The notes under the pieces were generated by a model that saw only the letters and a program-made list of their open reading frames with translations, did no database searches and had not been told where the DNA came from. A DNA stretch of 64,000 nucleotides from Bog-473 sp963791455 (GTDB lineage: Bacteria > Actinomycetota > Acidimicrobiia > Acidimicrobiales > RAAP-2). Made by a program: the position numbers and the translations under genes. Positions 1-7,238 of this stretch are shown here, piece by piece; positions within the stretch are counted from its first letter, which is position 1, and every line of letters starts with the position of its first letter. Location of the stretch: assembly GCA_963791455.1 (NCBI GenBank), contig CAWBSM010000002.1:682001-746000 (forward strand). Direction: 5' to 3'.

Positions 1-17
1 CCCCATAGGATCGGGTC

Positions 18-203
18 ATGGACGGCAACGGGTCGCGCGGGGGCCGCCGCAACGGCCGGCAGGCACCGGCGGAGCGGCCGGGCACCGCGCGCCCGACATT
101 GAACACCGCCGTGCTGCGACGCCGGGCCGACCGGGCCTTCTCCCTCAGGCTGGCCACCGCCATCCGGCAGCAGGGGCGGGCGCTGGAACGCCTGAAACGA
201 TGA
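18..203 (+). CDS. Small basic hypothetical protein, possible antitoxin partner
   Basis: A 61-residue, Arg-rich ORF with an AGGA element seven bases before its ATG and an in-frame stop just upstream at 6-8, so the start is inside the window. It overlaps the next gene by four bases (ATGA), which suggests translational coupling with the Doc-like gene. The N-terminal half is low-complexity Gly/Arg/Pro; the C-terminal half (about residues 30-61) looks helical. I do not recognise the family. The position of an antitoxin is the only reason to suggest that role. Confidence 0.5.
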   Translation: MDGNGSRGGRRNGRQAPAERPGTARPTLNTAVLRRRADRAFSLRLATAIRQQGRALERLKR

Positions 204-664
204 CGCCCGACGCGCAGCTCCGCGCCGAGCCGGAGACGGTCCGCCCGCTCGAGCTGGCCGACTTCCTCCTCATCGCGGAGGCCGTGCTTGAGACCCCGGC
301 CAAGCGCATCGCCGAGGAGTCGAGCCTCCACCTGGCGGACTCCGCACTCCACGCACCGTTCGCCTGCTTCGGCGGTGAGGACTTCTACCCTGACTTCGCC
401 ACCAAGGCGGCGGTGCTCTGCGCGCACCTGGTCAAGAACCACGCGTTGCGCGACGGCAACGCGCCGGTGGCGCTCATCGCCACCATCGAGTTCTGCCTGC
501 GCAACGGCCACCCCTGGACCTCGCCGTCGGGGGACGAGGACGGCGAGGTGACCGCGGGCCGCCTGCTCGACCTGGCCGCCGCACCGATCAGCGAAGCGGT
601 CATCGGCGAACTGGCGGAGTGGATCGGGGAGCGAACGGGGCTCGGACCCGCCCGCTCCGGCTGA
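200..664 (+). CDS. Doc/Fic-like protein with degenerate active-site motif
   Basis: This 154-residue protein has the size and helical layout of Doc (death-on-curing) toxins of the Fic fold, which AMPylate or phosphorylate target proteins. The motif region is HLVKNHALRDGNAPVAL around residues 76-92. The Fic signature His, Asp-Gly and Asn are present, but the Lys-Arg normally following Asn is Ala-Pro. The start ATG overlaps the stop of the preceding small gene. The family call rests on the motif and the spacing around it. The loss of the basic anion-binding residues suggests altered or lost catalysis. Confidence 0.6.
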   Translation: MTPDAQLRAEPETVRPLELADFLLIAEAVLETPAKRIAEESSLHLADSALHAPFACFGGEDFYPDFATKAAVLCAHLVKNHALRDGNAPVALIATIEFCLRNGHPWTSPSGDEDGEVTAGRLLDLAAAPISEAVIGELAEWIGERTGLGPARSG

Positions 665-733
665 CCGCCGATGGCCGACGCCGTCTCCGGACACAGGCGA
701 CAGCGACGCGACAGGGACCATAGGGTGTCGGCC

Positions 734-1537
734 ATGCCTCGTGGCCGCCGAGTTCCACGACGTTTCGACGGGCGCCTGGCGGTGGTGACGGGCGCCTCCT
801 CGGGGATCGGGCGGGCGATCGCGCTCACCCTGGCCGAACGGGGCGCCCGCGTCGTTGGGCTCGCCCGGCGCAAGGAGCTGCTCGACGAGCTGGCGCCCGA
901 GTTGGCGCGCCGTACGTCGGGCAGCGCCACCGCGGTCTGCGACGTCGGCGCCCCCGGAGCCTTCTCGGCTGCGCTCGAGCGCACGCAGGCGGAACATGGC
1001 GGAGTGGACATCCTGGTCAACAACGCGGGCATCGACCTGATGCTGCCGGTCCTCGGCGGGAGCGACGGCACGGTGCACGAGGTGTTCGACGTCAACTTCT
1101 TCGCGACGGTGAGCGGCACACTGACGGTCGTGCCGGGGATGGTCGAGCGCGGCTGGGGTGTGGTCGTGAACGTGTCCTCCGACACCGCTCGGGCGCCCGA
1201 ACCGCGGCAAGGTGCCTATGCGGCCTCCAAGGCCGCCATCTCGGCCTTCAGCGAATGCGTCGCGCACGAGATGGCCGGCACCGGCGTGCACGTCCATGTC
1301 CTCTACCCGGGCTGGGTGCCGACGGCCATGGGACTTTCGGGCAACGAGGACGGGGGTTCCCTGCCGCCGAAGCTGGTGCGTCGCACCGCCGAACAGGTCG
1401 CGACGCTCACCGCGGAACGGATGGGGGGTCCCCGTATCGACATCAACGCCGCTCGGCTCCCGCTGCTGGCGCCCATCGCCCGCACGCTGGCGCCGCGCAG
1501 CTATCAGCGAGCGATGCAACGCATGGGTACCACTTGA
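734..1537 (+). CDS. Short-chain dehydrogenase/reductase (SDR)
   Basis: Classical SDR of about 267 residues: the TGASSGIG nucleotide-binding loop near the N-terminus, an NNAG motif (LVNNAGI), a catalytic Ser in NVSSDT, and YAASK as the Tyr-x3-Lys pair. It would be an NAD(P)-dependent oxidoreductase of unknown substrate. An upstream in-frame ATG at 671 would add 21 basic residues unlike the family, so I take 734, just before PRGRR. It lies 9 bases from the convergent cysM stop. Confidence 0.85.
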   Translation: MPRGRRVPRRFDGRLAVVTGASSGIGRAIALTLAERGARVVGLARRKELLDELAPELARRTSGSATAVCDVGAPGAFSAALERTQAEHGGVDILVNNAGIDLMLPVLGGSDGTVHEVFDVNFFATVSGTLTVVPGMVERGWGVVVNVSSDTARAPEPRQGAYAASKAAISAFSECVAHEMAGTGVHVHVLYPGWVPTAMGLSGNEDGGSLPPKLVRRTAEQVATLTAERMGGPRIDINAARLPLLAPIARTLAPRSYQRAMQRMGTT

Positions 1538-1546
1538 ATCCCGACG

Positions 1547-2515
1547 TTAGAAGTAGATGATCGCCGTAGCCCGCTCGGTCACTTCGTCGAGGTCCCCCGT
1601 CCAGGCCCCCGTCGAGAGGTACTTCCAGCCGCCGTCGGCCGACACCACCACGATGGACGCCGGCTCCCCCGCGGGCAAGGACGACGCACACTTGACGGCA
1701 CCAGCCAGCGCCGCGCCGGTCGAGATCCCGGCGAAGATCCCCACCTCGGTCAACCGGCGGGTCCACTCGATGGACTCCCGGGGCCGCACCACGGTCTTGC
1801 GGTCCAGCAGCTCGGCGCCGCCGAGCTCCTCGAAGATGGGCGGGATGTAGCCGTCGTCGAGGTTCCGCAGACCGTCCACCATCTCCCCCGCCGGCGGCTC
1901 GACGGCCCAGATGGAGACGCGGTCACCCAGCTTCTCCCGGAGGAACCGCCCCACACCCAACAGCGTGCCCGAGGTCCCGAGTCCGGCGACGAAGTGCGTC
2001 ACGCTCGGGCAGTCGCGCAGGATCTCGGGGCCGGTGCCCTCGTAGTGCGCCCTCGGATTGGCCGGATTGCCGTATTGATACAGGAACACCCATTCGGGAT
2101 GGTCCCCGGCCAGGGCTCGGGCCATCCGCACCGCACCGTTGGAGCCTTCGCTCCCGGGCGACTCGATGATCTCGGCGCCCCACAGCTCGAGTAGCTGGCG
2201 GCGTTCGACCGACACGTTGGTCGGCATGACCGCTTTCAGTCGGTAGCCCTTGACCCGGCAGACCATCGCCAGCCCGATGCCGGTGTTCCCCGACGTCGGC
2301 TCCATCAGGACCTGGTCCGGTTCCCCGGGAACCAGCACGCCGGATCGCTCGGCGTCCTCGATGAGCGACAGCGCCACCCGGTCCTTTACCGAGCCGCCCG
2401 GGTTCTGCCCCTCTAACTTGATGTAGAGACGCGCCGACGGGTTCGGGCTGAGCGCGCTGATGTCGACCAGCGGCGTGTTGCCGATGAGGTCGAGCACCGA
2501 CGGGTAGAGCGTCAT
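1547..2515 (-). CDS. cysM: Cysteine synthase CysM (CysO-thiocarboxylate dependent)
   Basis: This 322-residue PLP enzyme belongs to the beta-substituted alanine synthase family. The PLP lysine is K44 in GGSVKDR, the phosphate and substrate loop is TSGNTG (74-79), and the glycine-rich PLP phosphate cup GLGTSGT lies near 178-184. Residue R217 in DGLRNLDDGY matches the arginine that lets mycobacterial CysM bind O-phosphoserine instead of O-acetylserine. With CysO as sulfur donor it makes a CysO-cysteine adduct. The start overlaps the cysO stop (ATGA) and it is the last gene of mec-cysO-cysM. The context makes the CysM rather than CysK assignment strong. Confidence 0.93.
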   Translation of the reverse strand: MTLYPSVLDLIGNTPLVDISALSPNPSARLYIKLEGQNPGGSVKDRVALSLIEDAERSGVLVPGEPDQVLMEPTSGNTGIGLAMVCRVKGYRLKAVMPTNVSVERRQLLELWGAEIIESPGSEGSNGAVRMARALAGDHPEWVFLYQYGNPANPRAHYEGTGPEILRDCPSVTHFVAGLGTSGTLLGVGRFLREKLGDRVSIWAVEPPAGEMVDGLRNLDDGYIPPIFEELGGAELLDRKTVVRPRESIEWTRRLTEVGIFAGISTGAALAGAVKCASSLPAGEPASIVVVSADGGWKYLSTGAWTGDLDEVTERATAIIYF

Positions 2516-2787
2516 CCTCCCGCCACGGCCGGCAGGATGGACACCTCGGCCCCGTCGGGGACCGGCGTGTCCAGGCCCTGGAGGTAGCGCACGTCGTCGT
2601 CGTCGACGTAGACGTTCACGAATTTGTGCAGCGACCCCTCGCCGGACAGCACCTGGCCGGCCATGCCCGGGTACTCGGCCACCAGCTTGGAGAGGACCTC
2701 GCCGATGGTGGCCCCGTCGACGCTTACGGCGGCCGCACCCCCGGCATGGCTGCGCAGGACGGTTGGTAGGCGGACTTCGACGGCCAC
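2512..2787 (-). CDS. cysO: Sulfur-carrier protein CysO (ThiS/MoaD family)
   Basis: A 91-residue ubiquitin-fold protein ending in Gly-Gly (PAVAGG). The C-terminal glycine is the residue that becomes a thiocarboxylate and delivers sulfur to CysM; the cysteine adduct is then cut off by Mec. It starts ATG-Ala-Val-Glu-Val-Arg-Leu-Pro, as in ThiS/MoaD proteins. It sits between mec and cysM on the same strand, with 85 bases to mec and a 4-base overlap with cysM. Confidence 0.93.
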   Translation of the reverse strand: MAVEVRLPTVLRSHAGGAAAVSVDGATIGEVLSKLVAEYPGMAGQVLSGEGSLHKFVNVYVDDDDVRYLQGLDTPVPDGAEVSILPAVAGG

Positions 2788-2872
2788 GGGGCCTCCTCGC
2801 TCGTGCTCCTGGGGGTGCTCACCGGCCGCATCCGGGCTGGTCAGCTAATTGTTGACTGATCCGGTAACGATT

Positions 2873-3331
2873 CTACAAGGCTCCGCCCGACTGCTCCTCC
2901 TCCCCGGGTCCGAACCCTGGGACCCCGAGCCCGGGCACGTCGACGGGCTCCTCGGTGATCTCCCCGCCCCGGATCAGGTAGCTGCGCACTACGGGATGCG
3001 AGTCGCGCAGCGAAACGAGGACGTAGTGCCACCCGGGATCGGTGGCCTGCGCCACGTCGGTCGGCGAGGGATACGCGTCGGTGTGGGTGTGGGAGTGGAA
3101 GACGCCCATGATGTCGGCACCGAGCTCCCGGGCGGCCCGGTCCACTCGCAGCATCTCTTTGGGGTCGATCTCGTAGACGAGGGCCGACGCGGCCGCGTTG
3201 GCGGTGGCGAAGAGGTGGGTCGCCTCGTCCCCTCCATAGGACCCGACCAGGAGGCCGCACGCCTCGTCGGGCAGACCGGTGAGGCAGTGGGCCACCATCT
3301 CCATGTACGTGGCGCGGGTCAGGCGGAGCAC
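2873..3331 (-). CDS. mec: Mec, JAMM/MPN+ metalloprotease releasing cysteine from CysO
   Basis: A 152-residue M67-type peptidase. The JAMM zinc signature HSHTHTDAYPSPTD (His-x-His, then Ser and Asp) is intact around residues 98-111, with a candidate upstream Glu. The N-terminal PDEACG segment is also conserved in actinobacterial Mec. It hydrolyses CysO-cysteine to free cysteine and CysO. It is the first gene of the operon. GTG at 3331 gives the family's usual N-terminus and leaves only 26 bases to the divergent smpB ATG. Confidence 0.92.
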   Translation of the reverse strand: MLRLTRATYMEMVAHCLTGLPDEACGLLVGSYGGDEATHLFATANAAASALVYEIDPKEMLRVDRAARELGADIMGVFHSHTHTDAYPSPTDVAQATDPGWHYVLVSLRDSHPVVRSYLIRGGEITEEPVDVPGLGVPGFGPGEEEQSGGAL

Positions 3332-3357
3332 CCGTGAAGGGTACCCTCGTACCCCTC

Positions 3358-3879
3358 ATGGCCAGGGCGAAGAAGCAGATCGCCAAGCGGGCGGCCGCCC
3401 GCGAGGGGCGCATCGGCGACCGCACCGTCGCCACGAACCGCCGCGCCCGGCGCGAGTACGAGCTCGTCGAGACCTTTGAGGCGGGCCTCGTGCTGCAGGG
3501 GTCCGAGGTGAAGTCGCTCCGGGAAGGCAAGGCGCAGCTGAACGAGGCTTACGCGCGGGTGGACGACGGCGAGATGTGGCTCTTCCAACTGCACATTCCG
3601 CCCTGGCAGTTCGCCACCGGCGTCGGCGCGCACGACCCCGACCGCAAGCGCAAGCTGCTCTTGCACCGGGACCAGATCGACGAGCTGCTCGGCCGGACCC
3701 AGCAGCAGTCGCTCACTCTCATTCCGGTCTCGCTGTACTTCCGGGACGGCAAGGCGAAGGTGCAGCTGGCGCTGGCCAAGGGTCGGCGCCTCTACGACAA
3801 GCGCAACCTGATCAAGGTCCGCGACGCCGAGCGGGAGGCAACGCGGGCGGCCAAGGAGATCGGCCGCTGGGCCAGATGA
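3358..3879 (+). CDS. smpB: SsrA-binding protein SmpB
   Basis: 173 residues with SmpB hallmarks: TVATNRRARREYE near the N-terminus, GLVLQGSEVKSLREGK, and the basic C-terminal tail (KGRRLYDKR... ending RWAR) that reaches into the ribosomal A site. It binds the tRNA-like domain of tmRNA and brings it to stalled ribosomes. An in-frame GTG at 3334 would add eight residues; ATG 3358 gives the family N-terminus MARAKKQ. It is followed 85 bases later by ssrA, the usual smpB-ssrA pair. Confidence 0.96.
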   Translation: MARAKKQIAKRAAAREGRIGDRTVATNRRARREYELVETFEAGLVLQGSEVKSLREGKAQLNEAYARVDDGEMWLFQLHIPPWQFATGVGAHDPDRKRKLLLHRDQIDELLGRTQQQSLTLIPVSLYFRDGKAKVQLALAKGRRLYDKRNLIKVRDAEREATRAAKEIGRWAR

Positions 3880-3920
3880 GGCCGTTCCCCGCGGTCGTCG
3901 TCGGCGCGGCCGCGGCGTCG

Positions 3921-3926
3921 TAGAAT
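3921..3926 (+). promoter_or_regulatory. Candidate -10 box of the ssrA promoter
   Basis: TAGAAT lies in the short smpB-ssrA spacer and would place transcription start about 30 bases before the mature tmRNA 5' end, leaving a short leader for RNase P to remove. No clear -35 box is seen in the very GC-rich sequence upstream, so this is a positional guess. Confidence 0.35.
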
Positions 3927-3964
3927 GACCAGACCGATCAAAGAGGTCGGAAAGAAACCCACAC

Positions 3965-4317
3965 GGGGGTGATTGGCTTCGACTTCGGTCGTCAAGGTAG
4001 GAGAAGCGAGCCGTGGTCTCCGGAACCACGTTAAAGAGCCGGAACCAAAAACAAACGCCAACGCTCAACCAGCGCTAGCGCTCGCTGCTTAGGTAGCGAC
4101 GTCCAACCGGTCTCAGCCCTACGGATCGGGTCTTGGGCGTCATCGAGTAGGGCTTACTCAGCGGCTCACACCAACTGATCGCTGAGGACACCTTCGTTGG
4201 GTACGGGGCGGCACTGCCGCCGGCAGAGGTGCTGCCCCCGACAACTTGATGCCGGCTGCGCTCGGAGAAGGCCTACTGCGAAGCCGAAGGACGCGGGTTC
4301 GATTCCCGCCACCTCCA
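3965..4317 (+). ncRNA. ssrA: Transfer-messenger RNA (tmRNA)
   Basis: One-piece tmRNA of about 353 bases. The 5' end GGGGGTG pairs over 7 bp with CACCTCC at the 3' end, followed by discriminator A at 4317; CCA is not encoded. The T-arm GGTTCGATTCC is near the 3' end, and the GATTGGCTTCGAC stretch after the acceptor strand is conserved in tmRNAs. The mRNA-like segment is read from resume codon GCC (4057) to TAG (4090-4092) and gives tag ANAQPALALAA, ending in the ALAA degron. Together with SmpB it rescues stalled ribosomes and tags products for ClpXP or related proteases. The last 22 bases are duplicated at 24114. Confidence 0.95.
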
Positions 4318-4413
4318 CTCAAGGGGGCATGTTCATGAAAGAGCACGCCGAGTGTTCATGAAAGTGCCTTGTTGGAGGTGGCGATGAGTTCACTACTCGT
4401 CCGCCACCCCATT
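4296..4413. repeat. Left attachment repeat (attL): ssrA 3' end plus flank
   Basis: Bases 4296-4317 are the T-arm and acceptor end of tmRNA. After four extra bases (CTCA), 4322-4401 is identical to 24136-24215. Similarity continues through CGCCACCCCATT and, beyond the inserted element at 4414-6124, into the hairpin at 6143-6174. The flank holds two copies of GTTCATGAAAG, each containing the perfect palindrome TTCATGAA, about 21 bases apart. Confidence 0.8.
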
Positions 4414-6124
4414 TGTGAAATTCCGGTTCATGCTTGACGGCGTGGCTCCGGTACCTGCCTGACACTTTCGGACGCGGTTCCGGTACCTGGGCGACACTGG
4501 CTCCGGTACCTCCTTGACACTTCGTGCCTGAGAGGGTCCACCACGTGGCGGTTGCCACCTTCTTCGCTGTTGACGCAGTCGTCGACAGATGCGAAGGAGG
4601 CCGACCGTGTTGGTGGAGCTCAAGCTCGTGGAACAGCGCTATCGGGCGGTCATCGACGTCCTCGACGGGATGAGCGTGACCGACGTGGCGCGCCGCAACG
4701 GGGTCAGCCGTCAGACGCTGCACACGTGGCTGCGCCGCTATGCCGAGGGCGGCATGGCGGCACTGGCCGACAAGAGCTCAAGGCCCGAGAGCTGTCCGCA
4801 CCAGATCGCTCCGCTCGTCGAGGCCAAGGTGGTCGAGCTGCGCCGGGCGCATCCGAGGTGGGGGCCGCGCTCGATCCGCACCCGGCTGGCCAAAGAGGGT
4901 TTCAGTCCAGTGCCTGGACGCTCCTCGATCTATCGCACCTTGGTCCGCCACCATCTGCTCGAGCCCACAGCGCGCAAACGCTCCCGCTCTGATTACAAAC
5001 GCTGGGAGCGGTCCCGCTCAATGGAGCTGTGGCAGATGGACATCGTCGGACGCTTCCATCTCGCCGACGGCACCGAGGTCAAAGTCGTCACCGGCGTCGA
5101 CGATCACTCACGCTTTTGCATCTGTGCCCGGGTGGTGGCCCGGGCGACGGCGAGGCCGGTGTGCGAAGCGCTCCAGTGGGCGCTGCACACCCACGGCCTC
5201 CCGGACCAAATTTTGACTGACAACGGCAAGGTCTTCACGGCTCGCTTCGGCCAAGGCCCCGGACCAGTTCTTTTCGACCGCATCTGTGCCAACAACGGCA
5301 TCCGCCATCTGCTCACCGCTCCGTATTCACCGACCACGACGGGCAAGGTCGAACGCTTCCACAGGACCATGCGCTCGGACTTCTTGGTCGACCACGACCG
5401 GGTGCACTTGAGCATCGAGGCGCTCCAAGGCGCTCTCGACGAGTGGGTAGGCGAATACAACACCGAGCGTCCGCACCAATCGCTGGGCGACCGACCACCC
5501 GCCGAACGCTTCGCCTTGGCCGCTGCGCATCGAGCAGCGGACCTCGAGATGCCAGAGGTCCCCGACGAGGTTCCGCTCTCAGGCCGTCCGCCGGGCGTGA
5601 ACCGCTGGGTCGACCAGCGGGGCTCGATCACCCTCGGAGGCTTTCGCTATCGGGTGGGCGCGACCTTCGCGGGGGAGTCCGTCGAGGTCGTCGTGCGCTC
5701 GGGGCTCGTCGAGATCCTCCACGCCGGAGTCCTCGTCGCCACCCACGCCGAGCGTCGCGGGCCCGACAAGGGGTCCCGTCCCCAGCAGGCGCCGCGCTCT
5801 GGGCGCTCTCGTCCGCCGACGAGCGGCATGAGCGTCACCCGTCGGGTGGACGGCGGTGGCACGGTCTCCTTCGCCGGAACCGGCTATCGGGTCGGACGCA
5901 GCTGGGCCCGTCAGCTCGTCGACGTGGCCATCGTCGCCGGCTCGGTCCAGATTTCCGCCAAGGGCAAGGTCATCAGAGTCCACGCCATCCGCCACGACCG
6001 CTCCAAGGAGCACGGCGCCTTCGCCACGCCCGAAGGCCGGCCCCGTAAGGTCCAGGTGGCCTGAGGGTTTGGGTGTCAAGCAGGTACCGGAGTCAGACCG
6101 TCAAGCGGGTACCGGGTCTTGACA
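4414..6124 (+). mobile_element. IS481-like insertion sequence, 1711 bp, apparently intact
   Basis: The ends are imperfect inverted repeats of about 53 bp. Both begin TGT and share GCTTGACGG and CTCCGGTACCTG at the same offsets. A 14-base direct repeat, TCCGCCACCCCATT, flanks the element at 4400-4413 and 6125-6138, as expected for a target-site duplication; IS481 elements make 4-15 bp ones. The left end carries three spaced TCCGGTACCT repeats and the right end two similar ones, possible transposase-binding iterons. It interrupts the left att repeat, so it arrived after that repeat formed or within the incoming element. Confidence 0.85.
4607..6064 (+). CDS. IS481-like DDE transposase
   Basis: About 485 residues. 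A helix-turn-helix (SVTDVARRNGVSRQTLHTWL) is followed by a second HTH-like region and an rve/DDE domain: Asp in WQMDIVGRF, Asp in LTDNGKVF and Glu in GKVERFHRT. The long C-terminal part after VDQRGSITLGGFRYRVG repeats a beta-rich unit twice (GSITLGGFRYRVG, then GTVSFAGTGYRVG). GTG 4607 follows AAGGAGG with a 6-base spacer; the earlier ATG at 4589 lies just upstream of that Shine-Dalgarno site and is unlikely. It is the only gene of the flanking-repeat element. Confidence 0.88.
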   Translation: MLVELKLVEQRYRAVIDVLDGMSVTDVARRNGVSRQTLHTWLRRYAEGGMAALADKSSRPESCPHQIAPLVEAKVVELRRAHPRWGPRSIRTRLAKEGFSPVPGRSSIYRTLVRHHLLEPTARKRSRSDYKRWERSRSMELWQMDIVGRFHLADGTEVKVVTGVDDHSRFCICARVVARATARPVCEALQWALHTHGLPDQILTDNGKVFTARFGQGPGPVLFDRICANNGIRHLLTAPYSPTTTGKVERFHRTMRSDFLVDHDRVHLSIEALQGALDEWVGEYNTERPHQSLGDRPPAERFALAAAHRAADLEMPEVPDEVPLSGRPPGVNRWVDQRGSITLGGFRYRVGATFAGESVEVVVRSGLVEILHAGVLVATHAERRGPDKGSRPQQAPRSGRSRPPTSGMSVTRRVDGGGTVSFAGTGYRVGRSWARQLVDVAIVAGSVQISAKGKVIRVHAIRHDRSKEHGAFATPEGRPRKVQVA

Positions 6125-6142
6125 TCCGCCACCCCATTGAGA

Positions 6143-6174
6143 CGAAACCTCCGGCCTCAAGGCCGGCGGTTTCG
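6143..6174 (+). terminator. Strong hairpin, probable former ssrA terminator (left copy)
   Basis: CGAAACC-T-CCGGCC, loop TCAA, GGCCGG-C-GGTTTCG forms a long stem with one mismatch, followed by moderately T-rich sequence. Joined across the IS481-like insertion, it lies about 130 bases after the tmRNA end. The homologous hairpin at 24238-24259 has a different loop and mostly conserved arms, so the structure is preserved. Confidence 0.6.
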
Positions 6175-6246
6175 GTTTATCGAGTCTCTTTCGATCCTCT
6201 CGGGCGCGAAAACATCCGGCCTGTTCGCCCGAAGAGAATGAAGGAC

Positions 6247-7195
6247 CTATCGAGGTGGGGCGGCGGGTGGTGCCTGTGGCCTCTCATCGATTATCTGGGC
6301 CCAGGTCCCACGACGACGCTTCCTTCTAGGAGAACGATTGCTGGGAACGCGCCGCACGGTTTCGTCCTCTCCGAGGCAGTGCTTGGCCCGAAATGAGCGG
6401 ATGCGCTCCAGGTTGAACGCCGCAAGTGTGAACCCGAGCAGGACGGATGTCTTGACCCGCCCGAAGACTCGGAAGAACCCGCGGTTCAGGTCGACGAAGG
6501 AACCCTTGAGCGCCGCGTTGACGGACTCGACGACCTGGCGCCTCCCCATAGAGATGCGCAGGCTGTCGTGCCGTAGGGAATGCGCTGCGCCAAGGGGATC
6601 TCCACCGGCGGAACCGACATGATTCCCGAGCAACAACTCAAGGACCCTTCGCGTAGGTGCACGAACGGCGAGTTCCGAGAGGCCCGCATCGTCTTTGGGA
6701 CCTGACGGCTTCGTAGCAACCCGGCACAGAACGGACAGCGCCAGCGCGTCACCCCGTCGACGTCGGGACCGGCGTGGCGGACCAGCCGCCAGCGTGCCCG
6801 CTGGTTGAATTTCGCTTCATAAGCGAACTTTTCGGCTTCCGAGGCGCCCCGCGGTGGAGCCGGCAGGTCACGCAATTCTTCGGGCAAATGAGAGGAGAAC
6901 AGCTGGCCGTCGATCAAGAGGGCCGCACCTGAAAAAGGCCTGCTCCCCCGCTGGTGGGTCACCGGCTGGAAGGTCTGGACGATACCGACCTGGGCCAACG
7001 GCACCGAGGTGGACCCTGGCTTACAAAGCGAGTAACCCGGATCCCACACCACCTCTTCGATCTTTTGTCCGCCATCCTTGGCCGAGATGAGCATGTCGAC
7101 CACCGATCGGCCCCTATGGGTTCCTGCCGGCGCCAGGTTGCACGTGGTGATCACCCCGGGGCGGAAGGTCCGAATATCCGAACGCACGGTTGAGC
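6247..7195 (-). pseudogene. Transposase remnant, frameshifted and 5'-truncated
   Basis: On the minus strand, a conserved transposase segment (VVDMLISAKDGG, EVVWDPGYSLCKPGS, QTFQPVTHQRG, ALLIDGQLFSSHLP, RWRCPFCAGLLRSR) runs from about 7195 to about 6570. It then continues in another frame as SMGRRQVVESVNAALKG to the end at 6247. The frames meet around RIPYGTTA. The N-terminal part is missing, and the transposase gene at 7239 begins just beyond the break. The family resembles the large actinobacterial IS1182/IS4-like transposases, but I am not certain which group. Confidence 0.7.
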
Positions 7196-7238
7196 AGGAA
7201 CTTCTCTGAACCAGTCCGCGGCGGCTACCGTCCGGCGG

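Noticed and set aside
385..1185. Long minus-strand ORF of 266 codons
   Set aside because: Antisense to the Doc-like and SDR genes; Ser/Arg/Pro-rich composition without conserved motifs.
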